64,000 bases of DNA, taken from an uncultured Collinsella sp. (lineage in GTDB: Bacteria > Actinomycetota > Coriobacteriia > Coriobacteriales > Coriobacteriaceae). Position 1 is the first letter of the stretch. Every line of letters begins with the position of its first letter. Below are positions 1 through 8,022 of the stretch, one piece after another. The translations under genes were made by a program, and so were the position numbers. The DNA lies in the NCBI GenBank assembly GCA_900541055.1, contig UQHZ01000007.1, positions 1 to 64,000 on the forward strand, given 5' to 3'. The notes beneath the pieces were generated by a model. It was not told the origin of the DNA. It ran no database searches and worked only from the letters and a program-made list of their open reading frames with translations.

Positions 1-17
1 CCGCTAGGCGGGCACTT

Positions 18-95
18 TTACCGGGCGGCTAACCCACACAAACCCCCGAAGAGCCCGATTTTCTCCTCGTCCTCTACGATCAGAATCCGTGCCAT
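18..95 (-). pseudogene. Response-regulator N-terminal remnant
   Basis: From the ATG at 95 the frame reads MARILIVEDEEKI, the canonical first strand and acidic pocket of a response-regulator receiver domain. It then leaves the family pattern (GLFGGLCGLAAR) and stops at 18-20 after 25 codons. A normal receiver needs about 120 residues. It lies just downstream of the DUF4342 gene on the same strand. The gene looks broken after about 13 codons, by a deletion or rearrangement or by an assembly fault at the window edge. No other receiver sequence is visible in the remaining 17 bases. Confidence 0.6.
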
Positions 96-113
96 GCGTG
101 CCCCCGTCTGCGA

Positions 114-656
114 TTATTTGTCGTCGTTCAGATTTTGCTTGATATCGTCCGCGGCGTCGGCGGCGTGATTCATGAGGTTGTTGATGCTGCCGGGCACGTC
201 GCCGTCGCTGTCGATGCGGTAGCGCATGCCAAAGAACAGGCCAATCAACATCAGCCATATCGTGGCGCCCCAGGCAAACAGCGCGACGATGGGGATCAGG
301 ATGGGAATGTTGAGGATGATCGCATCGCGGCGCGTGGCGATAAACTTGGTGTCCAGGCTCAGGCGGAAGAGCTTTTTGAGGTACTCCCACACGCTGTCCA
401 TCTTCTTGGAGAAGTCGGTCTTTTCGCTCGACTTCTCGTAGGCGGCCTGCGCGGCGACCATCTCGGCCGAGGGTTCATCGACCGGCTCGGACTCGGTGGT
501 GGCGTGCGCCGACGTGGTCTGCGTCTTGCCCTGCGACTCGAGCCAAATGATGGCATCCAGGACGTTGCCGTCGGCGGCGTCGAGCGCGGCCTTGGCATCG
601 GTGTAGCTCACGTTGCACTTGGTGCGGATGGTTTCAACTTTTTCGAGGTCGTCCAT
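114..656 (-). CDS. DUF4342 protein with UBA-like domain and membrane segment
   Basis: The 180-residue protein opens with a UBA/TS-N-like three-helix domain (residues 1-45, with SYTDAKAALDAADGNVLDAI) of the kind at the start of DUF4342 proteins. A charged linker follows, then a hydrophobic stretch at about residues 113-142 (IILNIPILIPIVALFAWGAT and on) that fits one or two membrane passes, and an acidic C-terminus. The start has AAAGGACAGG upstream. Its role is unknown; the UBA-like part suggests protein binding at the membrane. Gene and domain are clear, function is not. Confidence 0.8.
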   Translation of the reverse strand: MDDLEKVETIRTKCNVSYTDAKAALDAADGNVLDAIIWLESQGKTQTTSAHATTESEPVDEPSAEMVAAQAAYEKSSEKTDFSKKMDSVWEYLKKLFRLSLDTKFIATRRDAIILNIPILIPIVALFAWGATIWLMLIGLFFGMRYRIDSDGDVPGSINNLMNHAADAADDIKQNLNDDK

Positions 657-983
657 GACCTGTCCTTTCGTTCGATGGGCGCGACGCCGGGCGATCTGCC
701 CGGGCGCGAGCGTTGCGTTCGGCGGCCTGCGTGGCGCCGCCCCGCCCTTGGTCGAACTCCATAGTGCAGGTTATAGATTAAGCGATTCTTGAGCCAAGAT
801 TAATGTTGGATGAGTTTTTGGGTGGCGGTGGGAAAAGTATTAGACCTCGATAGCGGGAGATGGGGTGCCGGTGTAAAACGGCGTCAAGGGTTGGTCGAGC
901 AGACGGTTTTCAGGCGACTGGGACATGGCGGGCGGTTGATCACCTATACTGGGTAGGCTCAACTGGAGAGGTGATAACTAGTT
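657..983. other. Intergenic region with divergent promoters
   Basis: No gene is seen between the divergent DUF4342 and Nudix genes. A TATACT -10-like box at 945-950 lies 34 bases before the Nudix start. A 7-base inverted repeat, ATCACCT (939-945) and AGGTGAT (969-975), spans the presumed start of transcription, and its right half overlaps the Nudix ribosome site. Confidence 0.4.
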
Positions 984-1379
984 ATGAAATCAATCAATGT
1001 TGCAGCAGCGATTATTCAGAAGGACGGGAAAATCCTGAGCTGCCAGCGCGGCTACGGCGAGTTTAAAGACGGCTGGGAGTTTCCGGGCGGAAAGCTCGAG
1101 CCGGGCGAGACCGGCGAGCAGGCAATCGTGCGCGAGATTCAAGAAGAGCTCGAGGTCACGATCGGCAACCTCGACTATCTTTGCACGGTCGAACACGATT
1201 ATGAGACGTTTCACCTGTCGATGCAGTGCTACCTAGCTAACATCCTTTCCGGGGAGTTCAAAGAGCACGCTCACGAGGACATGAAGTGGCTCGATACCAA
1301 TAACCTGTGGGATGTCGATTGGCTTCCGGCGGACGTTAAAGTCGTTAGGGAGCTCGAAAAGAAACTCGGGCTTAAGTAA
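984..1379 (+). CDS. Nudix hydrolase (MutT/8-oxo-dGTPase-like)
   Basis: The 131-residue, single-domain protein has a complete Nudix box at about residues 37-59 (GGKLEPGETGEQAIVREIQE followed by EL), with the REXXEE metal-binding core, and a WEFPGG lead-in typical of MutT-type (deoxy)nucleoside triphosphate pyrophosphohydrolases. It would hydrolyse NTPs or oxidised dNTPs to the monophosphate and pyrophosphate; the substrate cannot be fixed from sequence. The start follows GAGAGGTGATA. It converges on the PLD/DEAD helicase with only 39 bases between stop codons, and I recall Nudix and DUF3427-helicase genes being neighbours or fused elsewhere, so a joint role in nucleic-acid quality control or defence is possible. 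Confidence 0.9.
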   Translation: MKSINVAAAIIQKDGKILSCQRGYGEFKDGWEFPGGKLEPGETGEQAIVREIQEELEVTIGNLDYLCTVEHDYETFHLSMQCYLANILSGEFKEHAHEDMKWLDTNNLWDVDWLPADVKVVRELEKKLGLK

Positions 1380-1383
1380 GAAA

Positions 1384-1417
1384 GGGGCGGGCGTCGCATG
1401 GCGGCTCGCCCCTTTTT
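1384..1417. terminator. Terminator between Nudix and helicase genes
   Basis: GGGGCGGGC (1384-1392) pairs with GCTCGCCCC (1404-1412), with one G-U in RNA, followed by five T. AAA precedes the stem, so it may also work weakly for the converging helicase gene. Confidence 0.85.
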
Positions 1418-1418
1418 G

Positions 1419-4295
1419 TTACTCGGCCGCGCTCAAATCGCTGAGCATAAACTCGTAAATGTCCTGCCTCACGGGCGCATTGAGCTCATATTCGATTTCG
1501 ACGGCGTTGTCGCCGCTCTTAGTTTTAATAGCTTCGAACTTGCCGGTCGGATGCATTTCGCCTAAGAAATAGAACTCCTTACCACCCTTATCGTCCTTGT
1601 TCTTTCGCATAAATAAATACGTCTTCAGGCCGTTTTTCGGCCATGCCTGCAGTCGCAGAATCTCGGGAGAGTTGAGCGTGCGGTTGCCCTTGGAGATTGC
1701 GATGAGCTTGCTCGGCGAAACAAAGCGGTCTTCATACTGAATTGACTCACTAATGTCGGGCGCCTTGTCATAGTTAATAAACACGGGGAATGTATTGGTC
1801 TTCTCATCGTAGAAGTATCCGCCAAGGTTTTGGCCGTTGATGTTCTTTTCCCAGTTCATCAGACGGCAAACCTCCTCGTACGTGTACTTGGCGTTGAGAA
1901 CGAAATTCGTGTTTTCGTACGTCTCGGCATAGCCGAGTCGGTTGCGCTCAATACCAAAATCCAGCACCTCGAGAATCTGACGCTTGAACTCTGCGTTGCG
2001 CAGGGCGGTCGCGAACGCTTCGGTCAGACGAGGTCCGCATCCATCGTCAATAAGCAGGGAAACGAAATCCTTAGGAGTGGCAAAGTCGCCCTTAAGGACT
2101 GCGATTGCCGACCTAACGGCGCTGTCCTTAAGCTGTGCGCGGTAGTTCCTAAGCGCAGCCTCGCGCATATGCCGGTAGCCCTCGTGTCCGGCTTCGACGA
2201 GCGTTTGAAGCAAATAGAGGTCTTCGAATCGCTTGCCCGCGGCAAGTTTTTGAGAAATAAATTTGAGAATCTTGGTTTGATCAGAGGAAAATTGAACCGT
2301 GTAGTCCGGCTCGTATTTGGAAAGAAATGCGTGGTAGGACCCCAGGCCGCTATTCTTGAAGATAAGCAGCGGATCGATGGAGCCGTTACGATCAAATTCG
2401 AGCAGCGAGGGAATCTTGCCGAGTTTTTGGCGCAAGTCGAGATATTCGTTTTTCAAAAACCTGACGGAGGTGAAATCGCCGCCGTCGATGGCCTTGTAAA
2501 TGCGTGCCTCGGAAATACGATCGAAGCTCACGGTCGAGCATCCGGGTATCGCCGAATCGCCCTCTTGGACGAGACGACGCAGGCGATCTTTGTTGTACGT
2601 CTTGTCACCCGAAAGCGCGATGGGCACCAAGAAGTTGCTCTGGTAGTTGCCAATAAAGTCGAGCACCAGTGCGTATTCCTTGCCATCATTCAGGCGCAAA
2701 CCTCTTCCGAGCTGTTGAATAAAGATGATTGCGGAGTCGGTGCGTCGAAGCATGATGATCTGATTGAGCGAGGGGATGTCGACGCCTTCGTTCATGATAT
2801 CGACCGAGAAGATGTACTCGAGCTCGCCGGCTTCAAGTCGGCTGATCGTGGCATCGCGGACCTCATCGGAATCTTGACCGCTAATCGCAGCCGTTCGATA
2901 TCCGAGAGCGTTGAATTTGCATGACAACTCTTTTGCCTCGGCGTTTCGATTGCAGAAAATTAAGCCCCTGCGGTTGCTTTTGGTGACGCTATATTCTTCG
3001 ATCTTCTCGGTGATATGACGCACGCGCTCGTCGGACGTCAAGCGCCCGAACAGGGCGATATCTTCGACCGTTTCGTCGTCAATCTCCAGATCGTGAATGC
3101 CAAAATAATGGAAGGGGGCAAGCATCTCCTCGGCCAAAGCGTCCTGCAGTGTGATCTGGAACGCGATGACGTGATTGAAAAGGGCAAAGACGTCGTAGCC
3201 GTCGGTGCGATTAGGCGTAGCGGTCATGCCCAGATAAAACCGAGGCGTAAAGTGCGACATGATGGATTGGTAGCCCTGGGATCCCGTGCGGTGGGCCTCG
3301 TCGATGACGATGTAGTCGAACTCATCGGGACGGAAATCGCTCAGATGTTTGGCGACCGAAGAACACATGGCAAACACGCAGGTAGCATTGCTTATATTCT
3401 TGCCAGTTTGATAGGTGTCGAACGTATAGGTACTACCTAAGAGGCGTTCGTAGCTTGCACGGGAGGTGTCGATAATGCGCCGGCGGTGCGCAAGAAAGAG
3501 GACGCGCCGGGGTTTAGTTGCGAGCACGTCGAACGCCGAAAGGAAGGTCTTGCCGGTGCCGGTTGCCGAGACCAACAGGGCGCGGGTCTCGCCCTTGCGG
3601 TGGATTACACCGAGCGCCTCAAGGGCGCGCTGCTGCATTTTATTGGGCTTGATTTCTTCGAGGTCATTCTGCGCCGGCGTTTCCGCAAATCTGAATGTCG
3701 GTTTCGATTTGGGCTTTGGCGGACGTGCCGATCGATATGCGGCATAGTTCTCAATCCAGTCTTGGGAAAGCAAAACGGTTGAGGTGTCGTTCCACAACGA
3801 ATCAAACTCGTCTCTAAGCTCTCCGAGCAGGCGGCTGTTTTCAACGGTCTGGTACAGCACGTTCCATTCTTTATTGCAGGTGAGGGCGGTCTGCGTCATG
3901 TTGGAGCTACCGACGATGATCGTGCTGGTTTCGCCCTTATCAAAAACGTATCCCTTAGCATGCAAATTGCCTTGGAATACGCGCACTTCTATGTTGTCGT
4001 ATTCCAGGAGCTTGCGAAACGCATCGGGTGAGTTGAAGTTGAGATAGGTGGACGTGAGCAGCCTGCCCTTAATGCCACGCTGTTTGAGCTCCTGGAACGC
4101 CTCGACCAGGATTTGAAGGCCGCCGTCTGCAACAAACGCTACGCAAAAGTCAAAGGAGCTGCAGACTGAGAGCTGCTCCTTGATGACGGATAGGAGTGTT
4201 CCGCCGGTTGCCTTCGAGTTGGCGATGAGTTTGGGCGACTCGTTCTCGCGTGCAAGCGAGTCGAATTCAATATCAATCTGGTGTTGCGTAGTCAT
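1419..4295 (-). CDS. PLD-nuclease/DEAD-box helicase with DUF3427
   Basis: The 958-residue protein has an N-terminal phospholipase-D-like domain with one HKD motif (HAKGYVFD, then GSSNMT) at about residues 110-135. A superfamily-2 helicase core follows: Walker A ATGTGKT near 245, DEAH in VIDEAHRTG near 335, TATPNRTDG, and a helicase C-terminal lobe ending in QQLGRGLRL. A long C-terminal region matches DUF3427. The architecture resembles restriction- or defence-associated helicase-nucleases; a single HKD motif implies nuclease action as a dimer. The ATG at 4295 follows AAAGG; an in-frame TTG three codons upstream is less likely. It is monocistronic and converges on a Nudix gene. Domains are clear; a defence role is inferred. 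Confidence 0.88.
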   Translation of the reverse strand: MTTQHQIDIEFDSLARENESPKLIANSKATGGTLLSVIKEQLSVCSSFDFCVAFVADGGLQILVEAFQELKQRGIKGRLLTSTYLNFNSPDAFRKLLEYDNIEVRVFQGNLHAKGYVFDKGETSTIIVGSSNMTQTALTCNKEWNVLYQTVENSRLLGELRDEFDSLWNDTSTVLLSQDWIENYAAYRSARPPKPKSKPTFRFAETPAQNDLEEIKPNKMQQRALEALGVIHRKGETRALLVSATGTGKTFLSAFDVLATKPRRVLFLAHRRRIIDTSRASYERLLGSTYTFDTYQTGKNISNATCVFAMCSSVAKHLSDFRPDEFDYIVIDEAHRTGSQGYQSIMSHFTPRFYLGMTATPNRTDGYDVFALFNHVIAFQITLQDALAEEMLAPFHYFGIHDLEIDDETVEDIALFGRLTSDERVRHITEKIEEYSVTKSNRRGLIFCNRNAEAKELSCKFNALGYRTAAISGQDSDEVRDATISRLEAGELEYIFSVDIMNEGVDIPSLNQIIMLRRTDSAIIFIQQLGRGLRLNDGKEYALVLDFIGNYQSNFLVPIALSGDKTYNKDRLRRLVQEGDSAIPGCSTVSFDRISEARIYKAIDGGDFTSVRFLKNEYLDLRQKLGKIPSLLEFDRNGSIDPLLIFKNSGLGSYHAFLSKYEPDYTVQFSSDQTKILKFISQKLAAGKRFEDLYLLQTLVEAGHEGYRHMREAALRNYRAQLKDSAVRSAIAVLKGDFATPKDFVSLLIDDGCGPRLTEAFATALRNAEFKRQILEVLDFGIERNRLGYAETYENTNFVLNAKYTYEEVCRLMNWEKNINGQNLGGYFYDEKTNTFPVFINYDKAPDISESIQYEDRFVSPSKLIAISKGNRTLNSPEILRLQAWPKNGLKTYLFMRKNKDDKGGKEFYFLGEMHPTGKFEAIKTKSGDNAVEIEYELNAPVRQDIYEFMLSDLSAAE

Positions 4296-4496
4296 CCCGG
4301 CCAAACCTTTCGAAAGACTATGTTGGCGCCAGGATAGCAGATCGATCGTTCGTGTTTTAGATGTATGACGATTGGGATTGGCAGTTTGGTATGAGCTTAC
4401 ACACGTGTCCGCACGACATGTGACACTTACCCTGCCGCCATGCTCCGTTGCGGCGGCATGTACCCGAACAACGACCCTCTAAGGAGTTCCATATTG

Positions 4497-4736
4497 ATGA
4501 GTGACAACACCAAGCATCTCGCAAAGAAGTGCGTCAAGGACGCGGGGCCGCGCCTCGCGCTGTGCCTTGCCGGCGCAGCGGTCGCGCTGCTGGCTGTTCT
4601 GGGGCCGTTCGACGTGCTCCGAAGTGTCAGCTCTCTGCACGTTTGCATGGCCCTTGCCGGCGCCATGATAACTGGCGGCGTGCTCGATCTGATTTTTTGG
4701 GTGCTTGACCCGTTTGGATGGAAGAGCGAGGGGTAA
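4497..4736 (+). CDS. Small two-helix membrane protein
   Basis: The 79-residue protein begins at the ATG at 4497, ten bases after AAGGAG. A longer frame upstream would put that ribosome site inside the gene. Two hydrophobic segments (LALCLAGAAVALLAVLGPF and VCMALAGAMITGGVLDLIFW) fit a helical hairpin with a basic N-terminus inside and a C-terminal GWKSEG tail. I recognise no family. It stands alone between the helicase promoter region and the metallophosphoesterase gene. Confidence 0.6.
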   Translation: MSDNTKHLAKKCVKDAGPRLALCLAGAAVALLAVLGPFDVLRSVSSLHVCMALAGAMITGGVLDLIFWVLDPFGWKSEG

Positions 4737-4821
4737 GCCCTAAGGGATGGAAGGGCTGGAACGGTTAGCTCAGTGATCGTGCAAAATGAGGGCTAGCGAC
4801 TTATAGGGAAGTGGTGATCCG

Positions 4822-5547
4822 ATGACGGTCTATGTGACGGGCGATATTCACGGCGGCCTCGACATGCAAAAGCTGCGCGACTGGGAGCTTGGGGATAGTC
4901 TGACGGGCGACGACTATCTGATTGTCGCGGGCGACTTTGGCTTTCCGTGGGATTTCTCTGCCGAGGAGTGCGCCGATATCGCCTGGCTGGAGTCGCGCCC
5001 CTATACCGTGCTGTTCGTCGACGGCAACCACGAGCGTTTCGATCACTGGGCGGAGCGACCCATGGAGTTGTGGCACGGTGGGCTGACGCAGCGTCTGTCG
5101 GATACCTCCCCCATACGGCGCCTGACGCGCGGCGAGGTTTTTGAGCTTGACGGCTCAACGATCTTTACCATGGGCGGCGCCACGAGCGTGGACAAGGAAT
5201 ACCGCATCCCCTATTCCAGCTGGTGGCCGCAGGAGCTGCCGGACGAGCGCAACTTTGAGGAGGCGCAGGCAAAGCTCGACAGCGTGGGTTGGAAGGTCGA
5301 CTACGTAATCACCCACACCTGCTCGACGCGCGTGCTTTCGCCCACACTCTATCCGGCGCCCGGCTGGAATTACCCCGCCGTTGATCGTCTTACGGCATTT
5401 TTCGATGAGCTGGAAGACCGCTTGGATTACAAACGCTGGTATTACGGGCATTTTCATCGGGATGCCAACCCGGCCGAGCGCCATACCGTGCTCTATGACT
5501 GCATCGTTCGCCTGGGCGACGAACTCCAGCCCTGGGATGTTGCGTAG
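4822..5547 (+). CDS. Calcineurin-like metallophosphoesterase
   Basis: The 241-residue soluble protein shows the metal-ligand blocks in order: GDIHG (residues 7-11), GDFGFPW near 38, GNHERFDHW near 69, a histidine in VITHTC near 158 and GHFH near 213. That is the full two-metal phosphoesterase set, so a phosphomonoesterase or phosphodiesterase is expected. The substrate is unknown; the size resembles short intracellular nucleotide or protein phosphatases. There is no signal peptide. The start follows GGTGAT. It is separated from the convergent acetyltransferase toxin by a long inverted repeat. Confidence 0.88.
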   Translation: MTVYVTGDIHGGLDMQKLRDWELGDSLTGDDYLIVAGDFGFPWDFSAEECADIAWLESRPYTVLFVDGNHERFDHWAERPMELWHGGLTQRLSDTSPIRRLTRGEVFELDGSTIFTMGGATSVDKEYRIPYSSWWPQELPDERNFEEAQAKLDSVGWKVDYVITHTCSTRVLSPTLYPAPGWNYPAVDRLTAFFDELEDRLDYKRWYYGHFHRDANPAERHTVLYDCIVRLGDELQPWDVA

Positions 5548-5584
5548 GGGTGGGATAGCGAGCACTTCATACGATACCTTGGGT

Positions 5585-5628
5585 AGTTACCCTACATTTC
5601 AGTAGTAATCTTTATTTGTAGGGTAACT
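5585..5628. repeat. 12-bp perfect inverted repeat between convergent genes
   Basis: AGTTACCCTACA (5585-5596) and TGTAGGGTAACT (5617-5628) are perfect inverted copies with a 20-base AT-rich spacer. There is no clear T-run, so it may be a weak bidirectional terminator or a protein-binding palindrome between the phosphoesterase and toxin genes. Confidence 0.7.
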
Positions 5629-5668
5629 TAAGGCATGTTGGGAGCCGGGGGAGATGTCGTCCGACAAT

Positions 5669-6142
5669 CTAGAGTTTCAGCGCCATTCGGTTGGTGCCCG
5701 GTAGGGTGGCGAAGCCAAAATGTTCATAGAATGCTGTCGCCTCATCATCTACTGGATCGACAACCAATGCTCGCGCTCCTGCTAGGGCAGAAATTTTCAA
5801 GGCGTTCTCGATGGCATCTTTGAGCAGTGAAGCTCCAAGACCAAGCCCCTTGAACTTCTCATCGACCCCCATCATTCCAAGTAGCACTGTGGGGACTTGG
5901 GAGGGGGAGTTTCGCACGAACCATCCTCCATCAACATTTTCGCGAGCCACGGAGTGCGTGCACAGCGTATAAAACCCAGCGACTGCGCCATCGCAATACG
6001 ATGCGTATATAACCGCTGATCCTCTTCTTCGCGCTGAGGCAGATCTGTTTTTAGCCCATCCGTCTACAAGAGTGTTTCCGCAGTGGAAAGCCTCGATGCC
6101 TTGGCCAACGGGGAGTTGAACGGGCTTGGTAAATGTGCTCAT
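5669..6142 (-). CDS. GNAT acetyltransferase toxin, TacT-type
   Basis: The protein is 157 residues from the ATG at 6142. It has the TacT hallmarks: GFYTL near residue 57, the acetyl-CoA loop KGLGLGASLL near 103 and FYEHFGF near 138, whose tyrosine is the usual catalytic position. TacT toxins acetylate the amino group of charged tRNAs and stop translation. The start overlaps the antitoxin stop as ATGA, which favours 6142 over the ATG two codons upstream. The preceding DUF1778 antitoxin and the palindromic operator complete a type II toxin-antitoxin unit. The toxin looks intact. Confidence 0.88.
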   Translation of the reverse strand: MSTFTKPVQLPVGQGIEAFHCGNTLVDGWAKNRSASARRRGSAVIYASYCDGAVAGFYTLCTHSVARENVDGGWFVRNSPSQVPTVLLGMMGVDEKFKGLGLGASLLKDAIENALKISALAGARALVVDPVDDEATAFYEHFGFATLPGTNRMALKL

Positions 6143-6405
6143 TCCCAAACCGCTTTACGATCAAGCAGCGCTTTTGCGGCTTGGGGCATGGGGGAATCGA
6201 GCATTTCGCAAAATGCATCGAAACCATCAGGAGAAAGATAGGTTGTTGACGCCTCGGCGATATCACGTGCGGAGCTCTCGTCAAGGTGGGCTGTGGCCCA
6301 TTGGGTGAGAGTTTGGCCACGCAAGGCCGCGGCGCGCTCGTAATTAAGGCGTTGACGTTCGGTCAACCTTAGATCCATACGGCGCTGTTTCTCGATCGTT
6401 GGCAT
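6139..6405 (-). CDS. DUF1778 antitoxin, TacA-type
   Basis: The protein is 88 residues. The N-terminal part (DLRLTERQRLNYERAAALRG) is the ribbon-helix-helix DNA-binding unit of DUF1778 antitoxins; the C-terminal half (SPDGFDAFCEMLDSP, then KALLDRKAVWE) is the toxin-wrapping tail. The start is the ATG at 6405, preceded by AAAGGAGG at good spacing. An ATG at 6448-6450 lies inside the operator and is rejected. It should neutralise TacT and, with it, repress the operon at 6429-6449. Confidence 0.9.
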   Translation of the reverse strand: MPTIEKQRRMDLRLTERQRLNYERAAALRGQTLTQWATAHLDESSARDIAEASTTYLSPDGFDAFCEMLDSPMPQAAKALLDRKAVWE

Positions 6406-6428
6406 GGCAAAAACCTCCTTTGCATAAT

Positions 6429-6449
6429 TGTACGGAATTATTCCGTACA
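6429..6449. promoter_or_regulatory. Operator of the TacAT operon
   Basis: TGTACGGAAT and ATTCCGTACA form a perfect 10-bp palindrome around one T, 24 bases upstream of the antitoxin start. That is where a ribbon-helix-helix antitoxin would bind for autoregulation. Its use as the operator is inferred from position and symmetry. Confidence 0.75.
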
Positions 6450-6503
6450 TAACAAGACGCAGAATTATGTCCTCTTTGAAGGGGGTCGAGGGGGCGTATT
6501 TGG

Positions 6504-7514
6504 CTACTCGGCCGTTACAATGATGTTCTCCCGGTGTGCGCGGATGACGTCCCAGCTAAAGTGCTCGACCAGCTGCTCGGCAGAGCTCGGCGTGGCGTCC
6601 GGCGCGATGCCCGTTTGTCCGGCGAGCCATCCCAGCAGCGCCTCGGGCGTGCCAAAGCGGGCGCGCAGCTCGCCCAGGTCCAGGTCGCGGTCGCGCTTGG
6701 AAAGGCGGCGGCCGTCCGGCGACATGAGCAGCGGAATGTGCGCGTAGTGCGGCGTGGGAAGTCCCAGCAGATGCTGCAGGTAGATCTGACGCGGCGTGGA
6801 GCCCAGCAGGTCGCATCCGCGCACGACCTCGGTGACGCCCATGGCAGCGTCGTCGACCACCACGGCTAGCTGGTAGGCAAAAACGCCGTCGCTGCGGCGC
6901 ACCAAAAAGTCGCCGCACTCGGTGGCGAGTGCTTCGCATTGGGCACCATACGTGCGGTCCACGAATTCGACCACATCGTCTGCGAGGTCGTCGACGGCGG
7001 GCACGCGCAGGCGCGTGGCCGGAGCGCGCAGGATGCTGCGGCGGGTAACCTCCTCGGCAGAAAGGTCTCTGCAGGCGCCGCGGTAGATGGGCGTGCCGTC
7101 GCTGGCGTGCGGCGCGCTCGCGGCGTGGAGCTCGGCGCGCGTGCAAAAGCAGGGGTAGGTGAGGCCGGCGTCTTGCAGCTGGCGCAAGGCGCTCTCGTAC
7201 AGGTCGAGGCGATCGTGCTGGTAGTAGGGGCCTTCGTCCCACTCGAGTCCCAGCCAGGCCAGGTCGCCAATCAGTTGAGCGGCAAGTTCCGGGCGCTTGC
7301 AGCGATCGTCCAGGTCCTCGATGCGCAACACGATGCTGCCGCCCTGGCTGCGGGCCGAAAGCCACGCGCACAGGCAGCTGAACACGTTGCCCAGGTGCAT
7401 GCGGCCCGAGGGCGACGGGGCAAAGCGGCCCACGACGGGGGCGGGAATGGAGACGGGTTGCGACGTTGGCGCATCCGCGGCGGGCGTTGCTATGTTGCGT
7501 GTTTTGATATCCAT
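6504..7514 (-). CDS. gluQ: Glutamyl-Q tRNA(Asp) synthetase
   Basis: The protein has 336 residues from the ATG at 7514; the open frame upstream lacks family sequence. It is a class I glutamyl-tRNA synthetase catalytic domain without an anticodon-binding domain: the HIGH equivalent is in FAPSPSGRMHLGN near residue 32, the KMSKS equivalent is RLSKRDRDLDL near 275, and the zinc site is CFCTRAEL with Y and C in IYRGAC. GluQ-RS glutamylates queuosine in the tRNA(Asp) anticodon. It is longer than E. coli YadB because of an N-terminal extension of about 25 residues. GluX with altered specificity is a less likely alternative. Confidence 0.88.
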   Translation of the reverse strand: MDIKTRNIATPAADAPTSQPVSIPAPVVGRFAPSPSGRMHLGNVFSCLCAWLSARSQGGSIVLRIEDLDDRCKRPELAAQLIGDLAWLGLEWDEGPYYQHDRLDLYESALRQLQDAGLTYPCFCTRAELHAASAPHASDGTPIYRGACRDLSAEEVTRRSILRAPATRLRVPAVDDLADDVVEFVDRTYGAQCEALATECGDFLVRRSDGVFAYQLAVVVDDAAMGVTEVVRGCDLLGSTPRQIYLQHLLGLPTPHYAHIPLLMSPDGRRLSKRDRDLDLGELRARFGTPEALLGWLAGQTGIAPDATPSSAEQLVEHFSWDVIRAHRENIIVTAE

Positions 7515-7652
7515 GTGGACGAGTATAGCGCGGGGCACGGTAGGGAAGGCGTTGCCGTGGCTCGCAAGTTGGCGGCGCTGCGCATTGCGCACGGTGGGTC
7601 TGCGACCCAACGTCTCGATCGCCGCACGCCGATTCGGCCTCATACACGACAG

Positions 7653-7686
7653 AAACCCCGGCAGCTCTTCGCAACTGCCGGGGTTT
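7653..7686. terminator. Strong 12-bp hairpin, terminator-like
   Basis: AAACCCCGGCAG and CTGCCGGGGTTT are perfect inverted repeats with a 10-base loop. Only three T follow on either strand, so the A/T ends pair and termination may be bidirectional. It lies 140 bases upstream of gluQ with no obvious gene to terminate, so it may belong to a lost gene. Confidence 0.5.
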
Positions 7687-7865
7687 CCGCGGAAAAGGGG
7701 GACATGATCCTCGAGCGAACGGGAAAGGGGCAACCGTTTTCGCTCAACTGCTTTATCCCCCTCGACTGGTGGCTCAATCAGCACGCGCCGCAGCAACACA
7801 AAGCCGCTACACCTGTGACGGAGCTGTGAAGTGGTATCTATCGTTGACGCAGGCCGTGCCAAAGA

Positions 7866-7931
7866 GTGTTCCAAACTGCCGGCAGATAGGGAACGTCCCT
7901 AAGTGCCAGACTCGGGTGGGACTTTTGTCCC
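7866..7931. repeat. GGGACGTTC-type repeat, degenerate copy
   Basis: It contains AACTGCCGGCAG, GGGAACGTCCC and GTGGGACTTTTGTCCC, the same modules as in the repeats at 10049, 26785, 34404 and 36767. The modules here are short palindromes in tandem. Confidence 0.6.
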
Positions 7932-8022
7932 ATTTGACGTTCCGTTGGCCCAGATGTTCGTCATGTGTGCCCGCAAACGTGGGACAATGGCGATGTTGGT
8001 TTTACAGACAAAGGATGTGCCT

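Larger units (their letters stand above)
7515..8022. other. Gene-free region with hairpin and repeat remnants
   Basis: No gene is supported. The region holds a strong hairpin (7653-7686) and a GGGAC-type repeat remnant (7866-7931). Open frames here on both strands have no start context or family resemblance. Confidence 0.4.

Noticed and set aside
4750..4810. tRNA-like GGTTAGCTCAG text near 4762
   Set aside because: No T-arm sequence or cloverleaf can be formed around it.
6406..6450. Upstream ATG start for the antitoxin
   Set aside because: That ATG is part of the operator palindrome; the ATG at 6405 has an excellent ribosome site.
7515..7874. A 120-residue N-terminal extension of gluQ
   Set aside because: The family sequence starts after the ATG at 7514, and the extension crosses a strong hairpin.
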